DNA of 64,000 nucleotides from DAMCZI01 sp032095175 (GCA_032095175.1 DAMCZI010000027.1:5993-69992), one strand, 5' to 3'; positions 16,685 to 25,123 are shown, counted from the first letter of the stretch. Notes: generated by a model from the letters alone, not told the origin. Translations and numbers: made by a program.

Positions 16685-17779
16685 ATGGGAAATTGCTGTG
16701 ATTATCTAACTGGAGAAATTGATGAACTTATGGAAGAATACCTTAAAGATGGAACTCTCAACGGAAGCATACTGGTATCCCAAGGGAGAAATGTACTCTA
16801 TAAAAGGGGCCTTGGTTATGCAAATATGGAATGGAAAATACCAAATGAACCAGACACAAGGCACAGTGCAGGTTCCCTTATTAATCAGTTTACTTCCATG
16901 CTTATTTTGCAGTTAGTTGAAGCAGGTAAGATAAGTTTAGATGGTTATATAACTGATTACCTTGATTATTATCGCAGCGATACAGGAAAACTTATATCCA
17001 TATACAATCTGTTAACCTGTACATCAGGCATACCTAACTATACAGAAAAACCAGGATTTATAGAAAACAAAATACACCAAGCAGAATACACTGTTAAAAA
17101 TTTTATTACTGACTACTGCCGTGATGACCTTAAATTTGAACCTGGAACTAAGTTTACTTACAGCAATTCCGATTATTGTATTCTTGGAGCTATCATAGAA
17201 AAGGTTACTGGAAAAAGCTTTGGTGAGGTATTAAAGGAAAATATTCTCCTTCCATTAAACATGACAAACTCTGGATATGATGATGATTATGCAATTGTTG
17301 AAAAGCGTTCCTCTACATATGAAAAAACCATTAAAGGCTACAAAAAGGTTAATTGCTGGGATAGAAACACAGTCTATGCATCAGGCTCAATGTATTCAAC
17401 AGTAGAAGATTTATTTCTATGGGATCAAGCTCTATATACAGATAAGCTTCTTTCTAAAAAATACAGAGATATAATGTTTAAGCCCTTCATCAATAACTAT
17501 GCCTGTGGATGGGCAGTGGCAAAGGCCCCATTATGCGATCTTTGTAATTTTTTAAGTAATCCCTATGATTTTGTAAGTCCCTCAGATGATGAGCTTAAAA
17601 ATATCGTTACCACTGCATATCATACTGGAAATATTTTTGGTATGCATATCATCGTACTTAGAATAATCGATAAAAAGCAGTCTATAATCTTCATGGGCAA
17701 TACAGGTATTACTCCTCTTAATAGTGCCATTCGCGAAATAATTAAAATACTGAACTGTCCCCCTCTAGCTCATGCATAA
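16685..17779 (+). CDS. Serine beta-lactamase-like protein, probably inactive
   Basis: About 364 residues of the beta-lactamase/class C PBP-like fold, starting at ATG 16685 behind AAGGAGGGG. Family landmarks are FTYSNSDYCILG (Y-S-N, about 159-161), PNYTEKPGF and GLP-like segments. The SxxK motif reads S64-L-I-N67, so the catalytic lysine is replaced by asparagine; the following QFTSMLILQLVEAGKISLD is otherwise a textbook match. No signal peptide, so it is cytoplasmic. It may be a binding protein or pseudoenzyme. Confidence 0.82.
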   Translation: MGNCCDYLTGEIDELMEEYLKDGTLNGSILVSQGRNVLYKRGLGYANMEWKIPNEPDTRHSAGSLINQFTSMLILQLVEAGKISLDGYITDYLDYYRSDTGKLISIYNLLTCTSGIPNYTEKPGFIENKIHQAEYTVKNFITDYCRDDLKFEPGTKFTYSNSDYCILGAIIEKVTGKSFGEVLKENILLPLNMTNSGYDDDYAIVEKRSSTYEKTIKGYKKVNCWDRNTVYASGSMYSTVEDLFLWDQALYTDKLLSKKYRDIMFKPFINNYACGWAVAKAPLCDLCNFLSNPYDFVSPSDDELKNIVTTAYHTGNIFGMHIIVLRIIDKKQSIIFMGNTGITPLNSAIREIIKILNCPPLAHA

Positions 17780-17855
17780 GCTTAAAAATACCATACTATT
17801 GAATATTCTAAATAATGCATTCAATAAGTATAAAAATTATATATTTATTTAGAAG

Positions 17856-18326
17856 GTGATTTATACGAAAAGAAAAATAATACGAATTATTATAATTATC
17901 CTTATACTAGGATTAGGGTTTTATATCTTCTATCCTAGAAAGGCAAAGACTATTATAGGAGGAATCCCCTCTGGTAATCCCTATACCTCATGCCATGTAA
18001 TGATTGATAGAGTTGTATCAGGTCACTTAGTTCCAACAGACTCCTTTGAGATAAAGGATCAAAATAAAATAGCTAAAATATATGATTTTATAGCAAATCA
18101 TAGGGTTAGAAAAACCTTTGAGCTTATAGATTCGGGATATCGGGGAGAAGGAGATAACTATCTGATACATTTTTATGGTAAAGCAATAGGTAAAGACTCC
18201 ATTGAGTTTGTAGGTATTTCTAATAGTAGATATATTAGTCTTAAATCATGGACAGGTAAATCCAAAATGTATCGATTTACTCCAGACGAAATGGATTTAA
18301 AAAAGTTGGAAGAACTTATTAAATAA
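17856..18326 (+). CDS. Membrane-anchored small protein of unknown function, doubtful start codon
   Basis: About 153-156 residues: one N-terminal membrane helix (IIRIIIIILILGLGFYIFY) and an extracytoplasmic domain of about 125 residues with no family I recognise. The ribosome binding site AGAAGGTGATTTAT points to the codon at 17865, which is ACG. In the AI-2E gene at 32258 the same leader reads GGTGATTTATATG. The GTG at 17856 lies inside the binding site itself. The gene may start at ACG, start poorly, or carry a start mutation. It follows the beta-lactamase-like gene. Confidence 0.6.
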   Translation: MIYTKRKIIRIIIIILILGLGFYIFYPRKAKTIIGGIPSGNPYTSCHVMIDRVVSGHLVPTDSFEIKDQNKIAKIYDFIANHRVRKTFELIDSGYRGEGDNYLIHFYGKAIGKDSIEFVGISNSRYISLKSWTGKSKMYRFTPDEMDLKKLEELIK

Positions 18327-18330
18327 TTAA

Positions 18331-18450
18331 CTATATGTTCCGCACAAATAATTCTACATTGCTCAGCCATAAACATTTATACGAAATCATATTTCTTGAT
18401 TTATTAACCGTACAACACTCAATATAAAATCTATAGTGGGATTAATATAT
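18331..18450 (-). repeat. R1 two-hairpin element, copy c (diverged)
   Basis: Reverse orientation, opposite to the surrounding genes. It has the same two-hairpin order, but both stems have lost several pairs (GTTCCGCACAAATAATTC versus CATTTATACGAAA). The GTAGAA loop segment is kept. It is the most decayed of the full-length copies. Confidence 0.75.
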
Positions 18451-18466
18451 AAAACTTATCCCCATA

Positions 18467-18518
18467 CTCCAGGTTAAAGCATATAATAACATTGTGATTA
18501 TATACCTGGAGGTTTTTT
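18467..18518 (+). promoter_or_regulatory. Hairpin burying the Shine-Dalgarno of the DUF5661 gene, terminator-like
   Basis: CTCCAGGT (18467-18474) pairs with ACCTGGAG (18504-18511), and an inner ATATAAT (18481-18487) pairs with ATTATAT (18497-18503). The GGAGG site (18508-18512) lies in the closing stem. Six T residues (18513-18518) separate it from the ATG at 18519. The structure therefore looks both like an SD-masking helix and like an intrinsic terminator placed directly before the start codon. Confidence 0.7.
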
Positions 18519-18992
18519 ATGCATATAATGATGTATCCTGTACCCCAGATGCGTTACATCCCTGATTGTCCAATATGTAGAATATACCCCGATGACGACG
18601 AGCTTGATGATTCTTGGAGTGATGAAATGCTTGAGGGTTATGAAGATTATTCTGATTTTAATGACTATAGCGATTTTAACGACTTTGGGGAATTTGATTA
18701 CTCTGATTCAGACATGTATCGCGAAATCGGCACTCAACCTCAAGTACCTAGAAAAAGCTTTACACTTCAGGAAGCCATAGATATAGGTCGTACCCTAGGA
18801 ATAGATTGGAACAGAAGTCCCTTTCCTCCAGAGCAATTCAGAATGGGACTCGATGTTGAATTGGAGCATGGAAGAAGGGATCCCGAAACTAACGTTACCG
18901 GGGATGACCCTATCCTAACAGGTAAAATTGCCCTTGCCCATTTAAGAGAATTTCCAGACTACTACGACAGATTAAAAATGATCGAACAATAA
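18519..18992 (+). CDS. DUF5661 family protein with acidic N-terminal region
   Basis: 157 residues. The N-terminal 25 residues are Met/Pro/Tyr/Cys-rich (CPICRIYPDDDELDD). They are followed by a strongly acidic repetitive stretch with DYSDFN twice (about 43-62). The C-terminal 80 residues, FTLQEAIDIGRTLGIDW to GDDPILTGKIALAHLREFPDY, are the DUF5661 domain. Function unknown. Its ribosome binding site is masked by a hairpin. A bidirectional terminator follows. Confidence 0.8.
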   Translation: MHIMMYPVPQMRYIPDCPICRIYPDDDELDDSWSDEMLEGYEDYSDFNDYSDFNDFGEFDYSDSDMYREIGTQPQVPRKSFTLQEAIDIGRTLGIDWNRSPFPPEQFRMGLDVELEHGRRDPETNVTGDDPILTGKIALAHLREFPDYYDRLKMIEQ

Positions 18993-19027
18993 TCTAAAAA
19001 AATTGTATCACAATTTACTGACATACT

Positions 19028-19073
19028 AAAAGACCGTTCCACCAGGTTATTCACCCCCTTGGAACGGTCTTTT
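19028..19073. terminator. Bidirectional terminator between convergent genes
   Basis: Stem AAAAGACCGTTCC (19028-19040) with GGAACGGTCTTTT (19061-19073), 13 perfect pairs. A-run on one side and T-run on the other allow termination from both strands. A near copy begins at 63943. Confidence 0.85.
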
Positions 19074-19095
19074 CAAAATCCAATACTAATAACTA

Positions 19096-19959
19096 CTACT
19101 TTATGAAAAGTGTTTCAGAACAATCCATTGTAAAACCACAACTGAGTAAATTAGTTCTCATGGGATAATTCTCAACATCAATGTCTGCAATTAACTTTTT
19201 TATTTCATATTGATAAGCAAGGTTCATTGATTCAAAAAGTAAATCCCGTGTAAAATGATTCCCTCTATATTCGGGTACTACACCTATATAACCAATTCCT
19301 GCATCACTCTCAGTTAGCCTTTGAATAATTACAAAGCCTATAGGATCATTTTCAATATAAGCAATTACCCATAACTTTCTTTGGAAATCTATTTGTTTCA
19401 ATTCCATAAAGAAATCCCTAGACCCTTCATATATGCCTTTTTCTTTGATTTCTTTAAGAATTGTGCTGTCCTTATTATCTTTTACAACTTTGATAAACAA
19501 ATCAACTAGTAATGCTTCATCATTTGATTCCATGGATTTAAATGATAATTTACTATCTTTATAAACTGGTGCTGCCTGAATTGTATAGCTCTCCTTGTGA
19601 ATAAGATCTTTGAATCCATTTGCCAGTAGACTAGTATATATTGCTTTATAGTTCCTTTTATCTGAATATAGGTCTGCTTCAAATTCTCTATTTGGGTATC
19701 TTTTTAGAACATTTGCTAAAAATTCATTTGCAATCTCTTGATCAATATTCTCCAATGTGTACAACCCCAAATAGCAATCATACATAATTATTGCACGTGC
19801 AAGTACATGGTGATTATGCTCAAGAAAATAACAATCTTCTAACTTTACTTTACCGTCTTGAATAGCTTGTTTCAGATATTGATTTTGCTCAGGGCTTGAC
19901 GATGCCATTGATGTTACTTTATCAATTTCTTCTTGTGTTGTAATCGTTTTAGTTATCAT
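19096..19959 (-). CDS. GNAT family N-acetyltransferase, two-domain
   Basis: 287 residues. The C-terminal GNAT domain (about 155-287) has motif A IGVVPEYRGNHFTRDLLFESM and KLIADIDVENYPMRTNLLSCGF. The usual RGxGxG/A turn is RGNHFT, so the pyrophosphate loop is weakened. The N-terminal half is a second, degenerate acetyltransferase-like domain. Start ATG behind GGGGGAA. Acceptor unknown. Confidence 0.8.
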   Translation of the reverse strand: MITKTITTQEEIDKVTSMASSSPEQNQYLKQAIQDGKVKLEDCYFLEHNHHVLARAIIMYDCYLGLYTLENIDQEIANEFLANVLKRYPNREFEADLYSDKRNYKAIYTSLLANGFKDLIHKESYTIQAAPVYKDSKLSFKSMESNDEALLVDLFIKVVKDNKDSTILKEIKEKGIYEGSRDFFMELKQIDFQRKLWVIAYIENDPIGFVIIQRLTESDAGIGYIGVVPEYRGNHFTRDLLFESMNLAYQYEIKKLIADIDVENYPMRTNLLSCGFTMDCSETLFIK

Positions 19960-20139
19960 CTTATTCCCCCTATATAATTAACTCCTTTTTACTTAAAACA
20001 AAATGCCTCTATGTGTTTCATAAAAATAATCCTTTACAAAGAATAGCCTATGATTATATGACAACTTTTTAGGGAAGCCATTAAGACTTCCCCAATTAAC
20101 ATTGTAAGATTATAGTGAATAAGGCAGTTTTAAATTATA

Positions 20140-20973
20140 TTAATAATTGCCAAACCTACTTATTTCCTTTAGTACCCCTTTAACTGTATTTGTTATTTGT
20201 TCATACTCTGGTTTATCAATCAACCTAAAGTACAAGCTTTTCAAGAAAGAGTTTATGTTGAAATCAATAACTAAATCCTCTGGATATCTGCCTATTTTCT
20301 CTATTTTATTAAAGTTCTTAATCCAGTCTTCAATTTCTTTTGCAGGTATAATTTTTCTTTCTAATACAGCCTTAACAGCTGTAATCATACGTTCATCTTC
20401 AAAATGAATATATCCATAATAGTTTGTATTCACCTTTTTGCAAATTGCATCTAATATTTTTTTCAATTCTTCGTATCCAAATTCTTCACACCTGGCAAAT
20501 TCATCAAGGACATCAGCCCCGTGGGCAGCTCCATGAGCCCAACCCCTGCCTTCTATATAACCCCTAACATCCTTGTCTTCATTATAAAATTTCAAAACGG
20601 TGTTAAAGGCTTTTTTAATATCATCTTGTGATATAAACTTTTCTTTTCTATGTCTATAAATGATAGATGCAACTATTTCACATGAGAAGGTTCTACTGAA
20701 AACCGAATCACCAATACTGCCTAATCCCTTAAGAATATGCTCCTCATCCATGGCTATCATTAGCAGCTTATAAACCTCATCTGTTGATAAAATCCCCTCA
20801 TTTATCCAGATACATAGATTGGAAAGTATCAAGTCATCACGCAATTCACTATCGATATCACCTATATTATCCATCATCATCAAGGATAATTGATATGGAC
20901 TCACACCCTTAGGTACTGCATATTCATTATCTTTTATACTTTTTAATAATTCCTTTAATGCTTGTTTTTCCAA
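20140..20973 (-). CDS. DUF2785 domain-containing protein
   Basis: 277 residues, alpha-helical, cytoplasmic. The characteristic segment GYIEGRGWAHGAAHGADVLDEFA (about 135-157) and the preceding FSCEIVASIIYRHRKEKFIS identify DUF2785, a helical-repeat-like family of unknown function in Firmicutes. Start TTG behind GGGGGAG. Monocistronic. Confidence 0.8.
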   Translation of the reverse strand: MEKQALKELLKSIKDNEYAVPKGVSPYQLSLMMMDNIGDIDSELRDDLILSNLCIWINEGILSTDEVYKLLMIAMDEEHILKGLGSIGDSVFSRTFSCEIVASIIYRHRKEKFISQDDIKKAFNTVLKFYNEDKDVRGYIEGRGWAHGAAHGADVLDEFARCEEFGYEELKKILDAICKKVNTNYYGYIHFEDERMITAVKAVLERKIIPAKEIEDWIKNFNKIEKIGRYPEDLVIDFNINSFLKSLYFRLIDKPEYEQITNTVKGVLKEISRFGNY

Positions 20974-21056
20974 CTCTACTCCCCCATTTAAATCAATTAG
21001 TATTCAAATTCGTGTGCTCTTTATGGCTTTCTTCTCACCCAACCTCCAAAATAAGA

Positions 21057-21347
21057 TTATATTGAGATGCTTTCAAGCTGTCTTCGTGTTTTAAATATTA
21101 TCTTCCTTATACTGTCCTCAGAGAGATTATAGGCTTCCACAAGGCTATCTATATCTGTTCCTGTTTTATAAAGCCTGTATATTTCTCTGTTTCTTTTATC
21201 AATTAATACCCTAGTGCCGTTCATTTCTCCCCATGCTGCTCTGCCTTCATTCTGTTTAGGTATATATATCAATTCTCCCTGTATATACTTCTGAAGCTCC
21301 TTTAAAAGCTCAGTTGGTAATACATCCTTCCCATTTCTGTAATTCAC
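21057..21347 (-). CDS. CD3324 family protein (Mor-like helix-turn-helix)
   Basis: About 96 residues. NYRNGKDVLPTELLKELQKYIQGELIYIPK and the C-terminal LYKTGTDIDSLVEAYNLSEDSIRKII match the clostridial CD3324 family, whose C-terminus resembles a Mor/resolvase-type HTH. GTG at 21347 is preferred because the family begins MxYxNxKDVLP and GTGAGG lies nine bases upstream; the frame also reaches an ATG at 21374 without a site. A DNA-binding role is likely but unproven. Confidence 0.75.
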   Translation of the reverse strand: MNYRNGKDVLPTELLKELQKYIQGELIYIPKQNEGRAAWGEMNGTRVLIDKRNREIYRLYKTGTDIDSLVEAYNLSEDSIRKIIFKTRRQLESISI

Positions 21348-21405
21348 AAATGAAAACCTCACTTTCAATATCATAATATCTATTTAAAAAATTAACTGTT
21401 TTCAC
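21310..21405 (-). CDS. Possible 31-codon upstream ORF overlapping the CD3324 gene
   Basis: GTG at 21405 follows GGGGAGGTG, the best ribosome binding site in the region. It opens a 31-residue frame (MKTVNFLNRYYDIESEV and onward) ending inside the CD3324 gene in another frame. It could couple translation of the CD3324 gene, which otherwise has only a modest site. No homologue is recognised. Confidence 0.3.
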   Translation of the reverse strand: MKTVNFLNRYYDIESEVFICELQKWEGCITN

Positions 21406-21465
21406 TTGCTCACCTCCCCATTTATTATTTGTTTCAAATGACTGTACTGGCATTTATATAGGTTG

Positions 21466-21561
21466 CATTAGAATTCTTACATTCTGCCTTTTTAAACAGC
21501 TCTGCAAAGCTGGTTTGACTCTAGGATGTTTGAAAAGGTGCAATGTAATAGAATTCTTGCA
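21466..21561. repeat. R4 palindromic repeat, copy 1
   Basis: Arms AGAATTCTTACATTCTGCCTTTT and its rough complement ending at CAATGTAATAGAATTCT enclose AAACAGCTCTGCAAAGCTGG and a GACTCTAGGATGTTT segment. The same arms and interior recur at 36289-36375. A minus-strand frame of 89 codons over this repeat and the terminator next to it is not a credible gene. Confidence 0.75.
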
Positions 21562-21573
21562 GCATATTTGGGT

Positions 21574-21606
21574 ATAAAAAATCCGTGGAATATAACCATC
21601 CACGGA
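21574..21606 (-). terminator. Terminator in the leader upstream of the CD3324 gene
   Basis: Stem TCCGTGGA (21599-21606 read on the minus strand) with TCCACGGA, loop of about nine, followed by TTTTTTAT on the minus strand. It lies between the small leader ORF at 21763-21798 and the CD3324 gene, so it may act as an attenuator. Confidence 0.7.
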
Positions 21607-21690
21607 CTCATTTTTGGCAATAAAAAAAACACGACTAATCACCGTGCTCACATGCCTATATATCGAATCTTTTAGGTGATGGTAAGAATC

Positions 21691-21798
21691 GTCAGAGAAG
21701 TAACACAAATAAACCCTATGCATGGCTTAGCTTAAATAATATATTCTCTGACCTTTATTCAGTTATTGTTCAGTCACCTCATAACTAATTTTAATCAT
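21691..21798 (-). promoter_or_regulatory. Small leader ORF and inverted repeat (possible attenuator)
   Basis: On the minus strand AAGGAG precedes ATG 21796-21798 by nine bases. It opens an 11-residue ORF, MIKISYEVTEQ, ending at 21763. It is followed by a nine-base perfect inverted repeat, TTCTCTGAC (21744-21752) with GTCAGAGAA (21691-21699), and then by the terminator at 21574-21606. Leader, hairpin and terminator suggest attenuation. The gap 21799-22094 holds only a short R3 remnant. Confidence 0.4.
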
Positions 21799-21894
21799 TT
21801 AATAACACTCCTTTCACCTAAAATGTAATTTCTTTTTAAATTTCCTATATTTACATTGTATTACACAAATATGTACATGTCAACAATATATAAG

Positions 21895-21918
21895 AAGTGC
21901 CAGGCATGTGCCTGGCAC
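21895..21918. repeat. R3 palindrome, short form
   Basis: GTGCCAGGCA-TG-TGCCTGGCAC is the outer arm pair of the R3 elements at 877 and 49073 with the inner 60 bases missing. Confidence 0.7.
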
Positions 21919-22094
21919 CCCTGAGAAACCGTTAGGCGGAAAACCACCTATCCTCTCTAAAAATCACTACATCATCCCCCTTCCCTGTACTCGCCGGCTG
22001 ATTATATTATCTCTCGTTTAAACTCATACAACAATGGAAAGAATAAATATAACAATTTTTACCCAAATGCCATATGTTTAAAGAGGTGATAACT

Positions 22095-23210
22095 GTGGAA
22101 GTTGCAATTATGGGTGCCGGCCTTTCCGGACTTGCCTGTGCCATAACACTTGAAGCCAATGGAATAAGTCCAACAATATTCGAGAAAAGAGGGCTTCCTG
22201 GGGATAGGTTTGTAAATGCTGAACTATTTTTTACACTTTTCTCAAGACCAATTGAGGATCCCGTTGCTTATTTTTCTAATAGACATGGTATATATATAAA
22301 CCCAGTAAGTGATATTACTGAGATAAAATTCTACAGTCAAAATCACGAAGGAACGCTTAATGGGAGATTGGGTTTTTCAAATATAAGAGGAAGACACCCG
22401 GATTCCACAGATAACCAGCTTGCAAAGCAGGTAAAATCCCCTATAACGTATAATTCAAAATATACCTATGGTGAGATTAAGAAGGAATTTACTCATGTGA
22501 TTTTAGCAACTGGGGATGCAATAGATGCCAAGGATGCCGGAAACTTCACAGAAAGCGTCAGAGCATCTCTTAAGGGCGGTACTGTTACTGGAGATTTTGA
22601 GGTGAACAAGACATATATATGGCTAAACAATGATTTTGCTCCTCAAGGCTATGGCTATCTTATACCATATACAACAAAAGAAGCTCACCTTGCAATAGGT
22701 TATCCAGAATATCCCCAAACCATGAAGGAACCTATACATAATCTATGGGAAAAGTTTTATTCTCAAGTATGCAAGGATTTAATACAAGATTTCCATATAA
22801 CCGATAACTTTGAGATATCCGGACAGATGATGGGTATATCAAAATATCCACGTGTTGGAAATACATTTTTTACCGGTAATTGCCTTGGTTCGCTTATGCC
22901 TGCATTTGGATTTGGTCAAATACCTTCAATTTTGAGCGGTATATACGCAGCATATGATATTTTAGGTCTTGGAGATTACGAAAAGTTAACTAAAAAATTT
23001 TTTACCAGCTATAAAAACTCATTAATTATTAGACGCGCTGCCGAAACCCTGGATAATAACGACTATGATAAAATTGTTATAGGGCTTAAGCACCCTGTTA
23101 TCAGTAAGATAGTCAGCAATAATAAATATGATGCATTTAAGATTGCAAGCTATCTTTTAAGGCCCTGGTATAATTTAAAGAAACTAAATTCAAATGCCCG
23201 GGGGAAATAA
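22095..23210 (+). CDS. FAD-dependent oxidoreductase, geranylgeranyl-reductase-like
   Basis: About 371 residues. Rossmann FAD-binding motif at the N-terminus (VAIMGAGLSGLACAITLEANG, then FEKR at the ribose-binding acid), VILATGDA near 140, and a C-terminal FTGNCLGSLMPAFGFGQIPSILSG with the second FAD-binding Gly-rich stretch. The layout is like digeranylgeranylglycerophospholipid-reductase-type flavoproteins. GTG at 22095 is preferred: it follows AGAGGTGATAACT, while ATG 22074 has no site. Substrate unknown. Confidence 0.78.
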   Translation: MEVAIMGAGLSGLACAITLEANGISPTIFEKRGLPGDRFVNAELFFTLFSRPIEDPVAYFSNRHGIYINPVSDITEIKFYSQNHEGTLNGRLGFSNIRGRHPDSTDNQLAKQVKSPITYNSKYTYGEIKKEFTHVILATGDAIDAKDAGNFTESVRASLKGGTVTGDFEVNKTYIWLNNDFAPQGYGYLIPYTTKEAHLAIGYPEYPQTMKEPIHNLWEKFYSQVCKDLIQDFHITDNFEISGQMMGISKYPRVGNTFFTGNCLGSLMPAFGFGQIPSILSGIYAAYDILGLGDYEKLTKKFFTSYKNSLIIRRAAETLDNNDYDKIVIGLKHPVISKIVSNNKYDAFKIASYLLRPWYNLKKLNSNARGK

Positions 23211-23226
23211 CCCACGGGCATTTTTA
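23192..23226. terminator. Terminator overlapping the end of the flavoprotein gene
   Basis: Stem AAATGCCCG (23192-23200) with CGGGCATTT (23215-23223) plus T-run. The stop codon (23208-23210) lies in its loop. It separates two convergent genes and probably works both ways. Confidence 0.8.
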
Positions 23227-23232
23227 AAAATG

Positions 23233-23724
23233 CTACTCCTTATTTTTAAAGAGCAGATATATTCCTGCAAGAACAAGAGTAACAGGCAGGAAGTACCTTT
23301 GTAAATATCCCTTTATAAGTGTATACAGTTCATTATACTCAAATACTTTATTTACTATTGCCAATATTCCTATTATTATAAGTCCCCATGCAGCCGCCAG
23401 GATAAAGCTTTTATTAAGCTTAATTCTGTCTGTAACAGGATAACCTTCTCCCTTATGGTTGAAAATAAAATCTGTATCTTCAACATGCTCTCCTCTATCA
23501 AGCTTTGCTGCAGTATTAAATGTATCAAAAAATGCATATATCCATATTGATAGATTAACTAAGAAGGATAAAAAACCTCCTATACCAAGTATATCGAAAA
23601 TAGGACGTATAAGTAAAAAGAGTAAAAGCACCTGTATTCCCTTTCTCACAAGACCTAAGTACATATATCCAACTCCAGGTATAAGTGCAGAAAGAAATGT
23701 CAAGAAGCCATTCCTTTTTTCCAT
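23233..23724 (-). CDS. Multi-pass membrane protein, second gene of LiaF/DUF4097-like pair
   Basis: 163 residues with about four membrane helices. The N-terminal FLSALIPGVGYMYLGLVRKG is a TM2-like motif. It has a good site (AGGAGG) and lies 32 bases after the DUF4097 gene, so the two form an operon. Such pairs are usually linked to envelope-stress responses; that role is inferred from context. Confidence 0.7.
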   Translation of the reverse strand: MEKRNGFLTFLSALIPGVGYMYLGLVRKGIQVLLLFLLIRPIFDILGIGGFLSFLVNLSIWIYAFFDTFNTAAKLDRGEHVEDTDFIFNHKGEGYPVTDRIKLNKSFILAAAWGLIIIGILAIVNKVFEYNELYTLIKGYLQRYFLPVTLVLAGIYLLFKNKE

Positions 23725-23756
23725 AGTACAACCCTCCTATGTCTTTAATATTTATG

Positions 23757-24806
23757 CTATTTATTTCTAAACTTTAGAGCACCTGAGCCCATTTTAATCT
23801 TTACATTTCCCAAACCATTTCCAAAAATCTTTTCCACATTACTATCAGAGCTTATTAATCTTTCACTGTTAATCTCGCATACGCCGCTATCCATATTCAC
23901 ATTAAACTTTAGGTTTTCATCAGAGGTTTTAATAGTTACCATACCTGAATCCATACCAATATCTACATTTTTACATACTGAATTTTTTATGTCAACATTT
24001 CCACTATCCCCACGAACATATATTTCTTCGCAGCCATCCCCAATATTGATGTTACCGCTTGAGGTCTCAATTCTGGATTTTTTTACATCATCAAGTTTTA
24101 CACTGCCTGAGTCCATCTTAATATCAATAGCCTTAATGCCATCAGTATCTATATTACAGCTGCTGGTTTCAACATAGAATGAAGACTTGTTAAGGTAGCC
24201 TGTGCTATCTAATTCAAGAGAATCAGAATTTAAATATACATCATACCCATCAGGTATATATATATCAAGCTCAGCTCCATTAATAAACCCCTCATTAAGC
24301 TCTACTACATATCCATTAATGTCTTTTTTCGCATTTATAGAATACTCATCTAAATTATCATCATCAACATATACATTACCCTGTATTTTTATATTCGTAT
24401 CCTCAGACTTCACTATATTTAGTTTGGCATGGTCAGCTATAAAATTCAGCCTCTTACCATACTGCGGCAATAGCTTATAGGCTGCAATGCTCTTTGAGTT
24501 ATGGCTTCCATTTATGTTAAATCTAATACCATGGTTAAAGAAATTAATAAAATTATTCCTTGTTCCATGATAAACATTAACAAGGAGCAGCACAATTAGG
24601 AGAGGTATGATAAGGCCATTAACCCCTGTTTTTTCAGCCCCTTTTCTGTTGTAATGTATTAATACTTCTAAACCAAGTAAAATTATAATAATTGGCCAAA
24701 ATTTAAACACCTGACTTCCAAGCACTGGATTTACTCTATCAATTATCATCCAAACACCAAGATAGATAAGTCCAAAAGCAGAAGCAAAGGTTCCAACCTT
24801 TCTCAT
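23757..24806 (-). CDS. LiaF/LiaI-like membrane protein with DUF4097 adhesin-type repeats
   Basis: About 349 residues from the ATG at 24806, behind GGGGGA; the frame extends to 24872 without a site. Three N-terminal membrane helices (FKFWPIIIILLGLEVLI is LiaF-like) precede a beta-helical DUF4097 region (about 115-349) with repeating MDSG(S/V)VKL, TSSGNINIG, GDSGNVDI and MDSGVCEI turns. Likely an envelope-stress or anti-sigma-like sensor on the membrane surface. The gap 24807-25123 upstream holds mainly R1 copy d. Confidence 0.78.
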   Translation of the reverse strand: MRKVGTFASAFGLIYLGVWMIIDRVNPVLGSQVFKFWPIIIILLGLEVLIHYNRKGAEKTGVNGLIIPLLIVLLLVNVYHGTRNNFINFFNHGIRFNINGSHNSKSIAAYKLLPQYGKRLNFIADHAKLNIVKSEDTNIKIQGNVYVDDDNLDEYSINAKKDINGYVVELNEGFINGAELDIYIPDGYDVYLNSDSLELDSTGYLNKSSFYVETSSCNIDTDGIKAIDIKMDSGSVKLDDVKKSRIETSSGNINIGDGCEEIYVRGDSGNVDIKNSVCKNVDIGMDSGMVTIKTSDENLKFNVNMDSGVCEINSERLISSDSNVEKIFGNGLGNVKIKMGSGALKFRNK

Positions 24807-25000
24807 ATTATTAATCCCCCTATTCTTTCTACTATATAAAATCCAAAAATCTATTGCATTATAACTTTTCAAACTTCTTGGCTCGGATAAATCCTATAGA
24901 GTTATTTGAAAAACAAAATGTAATAATTTTATTGGATTCTATATATATAGACGAAGCTGACTATATATATCCCACAAATATTTTACAATAAATATTTGTA

Positions 25001-25121
25001 CTATATTTTTCACATAAATAATTCTACATTGCTTGACCCTAAACATTTATGTGAAATAATATTCCTTGATTTAATAATGGCACAATATACATTATTTAAA
25101 ATCTTTAGTGCGCTTAATATA
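25001..25121 (-). repeat. R1 two-hairpin element, copy d
   Basis: Reverse orientation, starting two bases past the stop of the amidase gene and so co-oriented with it. Hairpin 2 reads TTTCACATAAATG / ATTTATGTGAAA where most copies have TTTCGCATAAATG / ATTTATGCGAAA: a compensated G-C to A-T change. Confidence 0.85.
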
Positions 25122-25123
25122 CA

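Noticed and set aside
21454..21723. 89-codon minus-strand ORF beginning MHRVYLCYFSDD
   Set aside because: It has no ribosome binding site, runs through a terminator and the R4 repeat, and its sequence is explained by those structures.
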